DNA of 17,035 nucleotides, from contig JAISPA010000085.1 of NCBI GenBank assembly GCA_031275255.1, forward strand, positions 1 to 17,035. Direction: 5' to 3'. The notes under the pieces were generated by a model. That model saw only the letters and a list, made by a program, of their open reading frames with translations, searched no databases and was not told where the DNA came from. The position numbers were made by a program, and so were the translations under genes. Positions 14,585 to 17,035 of the stretch are shown piece by piece (the first letter of the stretch is position 1; every line of letters begins with the position of its first letter). This DNA is from Acidaminococcales bacterium (GTDB lineage Bacteria; Bacillota; Negativicutes; Acidaminococcales; JAISLQ01).

Positions 14585-16111
14585 TTGTCAACTCAAGCAA
14601 GGATTGAGGATTTAAAAAAGCGGGCGGCGAAAATAATTGCCGCGGGCGGCCAGAAACGCGTCGATAAACAGCACGAAAGCGGTAAACTTACCGCGCGCGA
14701 AAGGATCGACATACTTTTAGACCAGAGCAGTTTCGTGGAACTGGACCGTTTTGTGGCTCACCGCTGCACGAATTTTGGCCAGGAGAAAAAAGAACTGCCG
14801 GGCGAAGGCGTAACGACGGGCTACGGCACGATTGACGGCCGGCTTGTCTATGTGTTTGCCCAGGATTTCACGGTAGAAGGCGGCTCGCTGGGTGAAATGC
14901 ACGCGGCCAAAATCGTCAAGGTGCTTAACCTCGCGCTCAAAATGGGCGCGCCGGTAGTCGGCCTCAACGATTCGGGCGGCGCGCGTATCCAGGAAGCGGT
15001 GGACGCGCTGGCCGGCTACGGCAAAATATTCTTTGCCAATACCATTGCATCCGGCGTTGTGCCGCAAATATCGGCCATCATGGGACCGTCCGCCGGCGGC
15101 GCGGTGTATTCGCCGGCCCTTACCGACTTTGTCTATATGGTCAAAAACACCAGTAAAATGTTCATAACCGGCCCGGAAGTCGTAAAATCCGTAACAGGCG
15201 AAGTGGTAACGCAGGAAGCCCTTGGCGGCGCCATGACGCACAACAGCACCTCCGGCGTGGCGCATTTCGCGGCGGAAAACGATGAGGACTGTCTGAAACA
15301 GATCAGGTACCTTCTGAGCTTTTTGCCCAGCAACAACCTGGAGCCGGCGCCGATTGTGGAAACCGGCGACGACCCGCAGAGGATCGATCCCGCCCTCAAT
15401 ACCTTGCTGCCGGATAATTCCAACATGGCTTACGACATGAAAGACGTGATCAAGAGCATAGTGGACAACGGCGAATTTTACGAGTCGCAGCAATATTTCG
15501 CGCAAAACATCATCACCTGCTTCGCGCGCATGGACGGGCAGACCGTCGGCATCATCGCCAACCAGCCGAAAGTCATGGCCGGCTGCCTTGATTTTAACGC
15601 CTCCGACAAGGCGGCGCGCTTTATCCGTTTCTGCGACGCTTTCAACATCCCGCTTTTGAACCTTGTCGACGTGCCGGGCTTTTTGCCGGGCGTCAACCAG
15701 GAATACGGCGGCATAATCCGCAAAGGCGCGAAGATGCTGTACGCCTATTCGGAAGCTACCGTGGCCAAAGTTACGCTGGTTACCAGAAAAGCTTACGGCG
15801 GGTCTTATCTGGCCATGTGTTCGCAGGACTTGGGCGCGGATCAGGTAATCGCCTGGCCGACAGCGGAAATCGCGGTTATGGGTCCGGCCGGCGCGGCTAA
15901 CATCATATTCAAGAACGATCCTGACGTAAAAGCCAAGACCGACGAATATGTGCTCAACTTCGCCACTCCCTATCAGGCGGCCGTGCGCGGCTTCGTTGAT
16001 TTGGTCATTGAGCCCAAAGACAGCCGTCCGACCATCATCAACGCCCTGCACATGTTAGAATCCAAGCGTGAAACCCGTCCGGCCAAACGGCACGGCAACA
16101 TTCCGCTGTAA
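14585..16111 (+). CDS. mmdA: Methylmalonyl-CoA decarboxylase alpha subunit (carboxyltransferase)
   Basis: A 508-residue biotin-dependent carboxyltransferase. It moves the carboxyl group from methylmalonyl-CoA to biotin on the carrier protein, giving propionyl-CoA. Crotonase-like motifs appear twice: [11 protein letters not shown] (100-110) with [18 protein letters not shown] (165-182), and [10 protein letters not shown] (about 403-412) with [14 protein letters not shown] (about 426-439). This gives the two oxyanion-hole loops of the family. It is cytoplasmic, with no membrane segment. The start is TTG 14585, preceded by GGAGGTG at good spacing; no in-frame ATG lies near. It could equally be called a propionyl-CoA carboxylase beta chain by similarity, but the following carrier genes and lack of a biotin carboxylase favour the decarboxylase. 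Confidence 0.92.
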   Translation: MSTQARIEDLKKRAAKIIAAGGQKRVDKQHESGKLTARERIDILLDQSSFVELDRFVAHRCTNFGQEKKELPGEGVTTGYGTIDGRLVYVFAQDFTVEGGSLGEMHAAKIVKVLNLALKMGAPVVGLNDSGGARIQEAVDALAGYGKIFFANTIASGVVPQISAIMGPSAGGAVYSPALTDFVYMVKNTSKMFITGPEVVKSVTGEVVTQEALGGAMTHNSTSGVAHFAAENDEDCLKQIRYLLSFLPSNNLEPAPIVETGDDPQRIDPALNTLLPDNSNMAYDMKDVIKSIVDNGEFYESQQYFAQNIITCFARMDGQTVGIIANQPKVMAGCLDFNASDKAARFIRFCDAFNIPLLNLVDVPGFLPGVNQEYGGIIRKGAKMLYAYSEATVAKVTLVTRKAYGGSYLAMCSQDLGADQVIAWPTAEIAVMGPAGAANIIFKNDPDVKAKTDEYVLNFATPYQAAVRGFVDLVIEPKDSRPTIINALHMLESKRETRPAKRHGNIPL

Positions 16112-16143
16112 TAAAGTACATTTACGAATGGAGAGGTGAACTT

Positions 16144-16383
16144 ATGGGGTTCGCAGGCACAGCTAAACCTGAAGAGCAAAGACCGGCCGCGGCGTCGACT
16201 CCCGCAGCGCCGGCCCCGGCAGCGGCAGCCGCCGCCGGCGACGTGATCGCGGTAATAGCGGCCGCCCTAGCGGCCTATGACGGCGGCGGCGAAAGTTTGC
16301 CGGCAATCGGCCGTTTAAGCAACGCCGGCTGGACGAATTATGCCCGGATAGCGACCGTTACTACCCGTGATCAGATGTTTTAA
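16144..16383 (+). CDS. Short MmdE/MmdD (OadG-like) decarboxylase subunit without membrane helix
   Basis: A 79-residue protein. A flexible Ala/Pro-rich N-terminus (about residues 8-31) is followed by GDVIAVIAAALAAYDGG and ends in WTNYARIATVTTRDQMF. That C-terminal pattern resembles the end of OadG/MmdD delta subunits and the short epsilon subunit MmdE of Veillonella, which stabilises the complex. No N-terminal transmembrane helix is present, although delta subunits have one, and the 32-base gap after mmdA leaves no room for it. GGAGAGGTG lies just upstream of the ATG. Its place between mmdA and mmdC supports the assignment. MmdE-like is my best call; a delta subunit that lost its anchor is the alternative. 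Confidence 0.65.
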   Translation: MGFAGTAKPEEQRPAAASTPAAPAPAAAAAAGDVIAVIAAALAAYDGGGESLPAIGRLSNAGWTNYARIATVTTRDQMF

Positions 16384-16425
16384 GCCAAAAACATAAAATG
16401 ATAAATATAAGGAGGCAAACTCTTA

Positions 16426-16818
16426 ATGAGAAAATTTAACGTAACTGTTAATGGTCAGACCTATGAAGTAGATGTGGATGAAGTCGGTGGAGCGGCGCCC
16501 GCTCCCAAAGCGGCCGCGCCCAAAGCGGCTCCGGCTGCCGCTCCTGCCGCGGCTCCGGCTCCGGCTGCCGCTCCTGCTCCGGCGGCCGCGCCGGTTCCGG
16601 CCGGCGGCTCGCCTGTCAAGTCTCCCATGCCCGGTAAAATATTGGAACTTAAAGTCAAGGTCGGCGACAAAGTAACCCGCGGGCAGGTACTGCTTGTGAT
16701 GGAATCCATGAAGATGCAAAACGATATCCCGTCGCCGCAGGAAGGTACTGTAACGGCTATCAATACTTCGGTGGGAGCGAGCGTCGCGTCAGGTGACGTG
16801 CTGGTTGTATTGGGCTGA
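16426..16818 (+). CDS. mmdC: Biotin carrier subunit of methylmalonyl-CoA decarboxylase
   Basis: A 130-residue biotinyl carrier protein. The N-terminal strand region (KFNVTVNGQTYEVDVDE) is followed by an Ala/Pro-rich swinging linker (about 23-60) and a biotinyl/lipoyl domain. The biotin attachment motif ESMKM places the modified lysine at K96, about 34 residues from the C-terminus, as is standard. SPMPGKI and GTVTAINTSVGASV are also typical. It would accept CO2 from MmdA and carry it to the membrane decarboxylase MmdB, which is absent from this window. AAGGAGG lies about 10 bases before the ATG. Strong terminators begin 15 bases after the stop, so it is the last gene of the transcript. Confidence 0.93.
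   Translation: MRKFNVTVNGQTYEVDVDEVGGAAPAPKAAAPKAAPAAAPAAAPAPAAAPAPAAAPVPAGGSPVKSPMPGKILELKVKVGDKVTRGQVLLVMESMKMQNDIPSPQEGTVTAINTSVGASVASGDVLVVLG
16492..16605 (+). repeat. Ala/Pro-rich linker coding repeat in mmdC
   Basis: The DNA is built from imperfect repeats of GCTCCGGCTGCC- and GCGGCC-type units coding for Ala-Pro tracts. It encodes the flexible arm that lets the biotin domain swing between subunits. Such low-complexity DNA can change length by slippage without breaking the frame. Confidence 0.7.
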
Positions 16819-16832
16819 TAAAAACAATTAGG

Positions 16833-16870
16833 TATAAAAAAGGGCCTCCTGCGGGAGGCCCTTTTTTATA
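16833..16870 (+). terminator. Strong intrinsic terminator after mmdC
   Basis: A perfect 17-bp stem: TATAAAAAAGGGCCTCC (16833-16849) pairs with 16854-16870 around a 4-base loop. The 3' arm contains six Ts on the + strand, and the A-run on the 5' side makes it bidirectional. It closes the propionate-pathway operon directly after mmdC. Confidence 0.93.
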
Positions 16871-16906
16871 CTGTCCCCCGGCTCAATTTCAGCCGGGGGA
16901 CAGTAT
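16868..16906. repeat. Perfect hairpin containing ACTGTCCCC/GGGGACAGT
   Basis: ATACTGTCCCCCGGCT (16868-16883) pairs perfectly with 16891-16906 around a 7-base loop, overlapping the end of the terminator by three bases. There is no U-run. The ACTGTCCCC core resembles motifs I associate with palindromic REP-like elements mobilised by Y1 transposases; that link is from memory and unverified. Confidence 0.5.
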
Positions 16907-16922
16907 TGCCGCTGCGCGGGGT

Positions 16923-16964
16923 AAAAAATCCCCGCAAAGCCTATTTTTTAGGCTTGCGAGGATT
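16923..16964 (-). terminator. Intrinsic terminator facing the minus strand
   Basis: On the minus strand, AATCCTCGCAAGCCTA pairs with TAGGCTTTGCGGGGATT (one G-U pair, one bulge) and is followed by a T-run (plus-strand AAAAAA at 16923-16928). It would terminate a minus-strand gene entering from beyond the right edge. The nearest minus-strand stop is a TGA at 17014-17016, preceded by only six visible codons, too few to identify a gene. No other feature is seen from 16965 to 17035. Confidence 0.6.
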
Positions 16965-17035
16965 TGTGGCCGATTGCACATTGAGTATTTCGACCGTGAA
17001 TTCTTTTGTGATTTCATGTGACGCTTGATTTTATG

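Noticed and set aside
16981..17035. Start or end of another gene at the right edge
   Set aside because: Only a few codons are visible in any frame; the minus-facing terminator hints at a convergent gene but no coding evidence can be read.

Overview
The window looks like chromosomal DNA from an anaerobic, fermentative member of the Bacillota. It is GC-rich, with strong AGGAGG-type ribosome sites and frequent GTG/TTG starts. A multi-subunit [FeFe]-hydrogenase beside a biotin-dependent methylmalonyl-CoA decarboxylase pathway suggests a propionate-forming Negativicutes-like or related clostridial organism. That placement is inference from gene content. Every gene I accept is on the + strand.

Region 1 (about 11-3300) is a tightly packed, partly overlapping five-gene cluster: a DRTGG-type protein, a small GHKL ATPase resembling an anti-sigma factor, a HydS-like [FeFe]-hydrogenase homologue, a second DRTGG-type protein and a PHP-domain phosphoesterase. 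I read it as a candidate redox- or hydrogen-sensing module.

Region 2 (about 3300-8400) begins with three tandem copies of a 9-bp unit that each contain a TATAAT hexamer. It then encodes an NAD(P)-linked, probably electron-bifurcating [FeFe]-hydrogenase: a NuoE-like subunit (HndA), a second GHKL ATPase, a [2Fe-2S] protein (HndB), a NuoF-like flavoprotein (HndC) and the catalytic HydA/HndD. A perfect 28-bp palindrome follows hydA.

Region 3 (about 8405-8917) is AT-richer than its surroundings and contains no gene I recognise.

Region 4 (8918-16818) is the succinate-propionate pathway: a succinyl-CoA:acetate/propionate CoA-transferase, methylmalonyl-CoA mutase large and small subunits, the mutase chaperone GTPase MeaB, methylmalonyl-CoA epimerase, and decarboxylase subunits MmdA, a short MmdE/MmdD-like protein and the biotin carrier MmdC. 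Together they would interconvert succinate and propionate. Decarboxylation would be coupled to sodium export if a membrane subunit (MmdB) and a membrane-anchored delta subunit exist elsewhere. Neither is in the window, and strong terminators close the operon after mmdC. Several intergenic gaps here hold GC-rich hairpins without U-tracts.

The last 215 bases hold a strong terminator, a second perfect hairpin and a terminator facing the minus strand, which suggests a convergent gene beyond the right edge.
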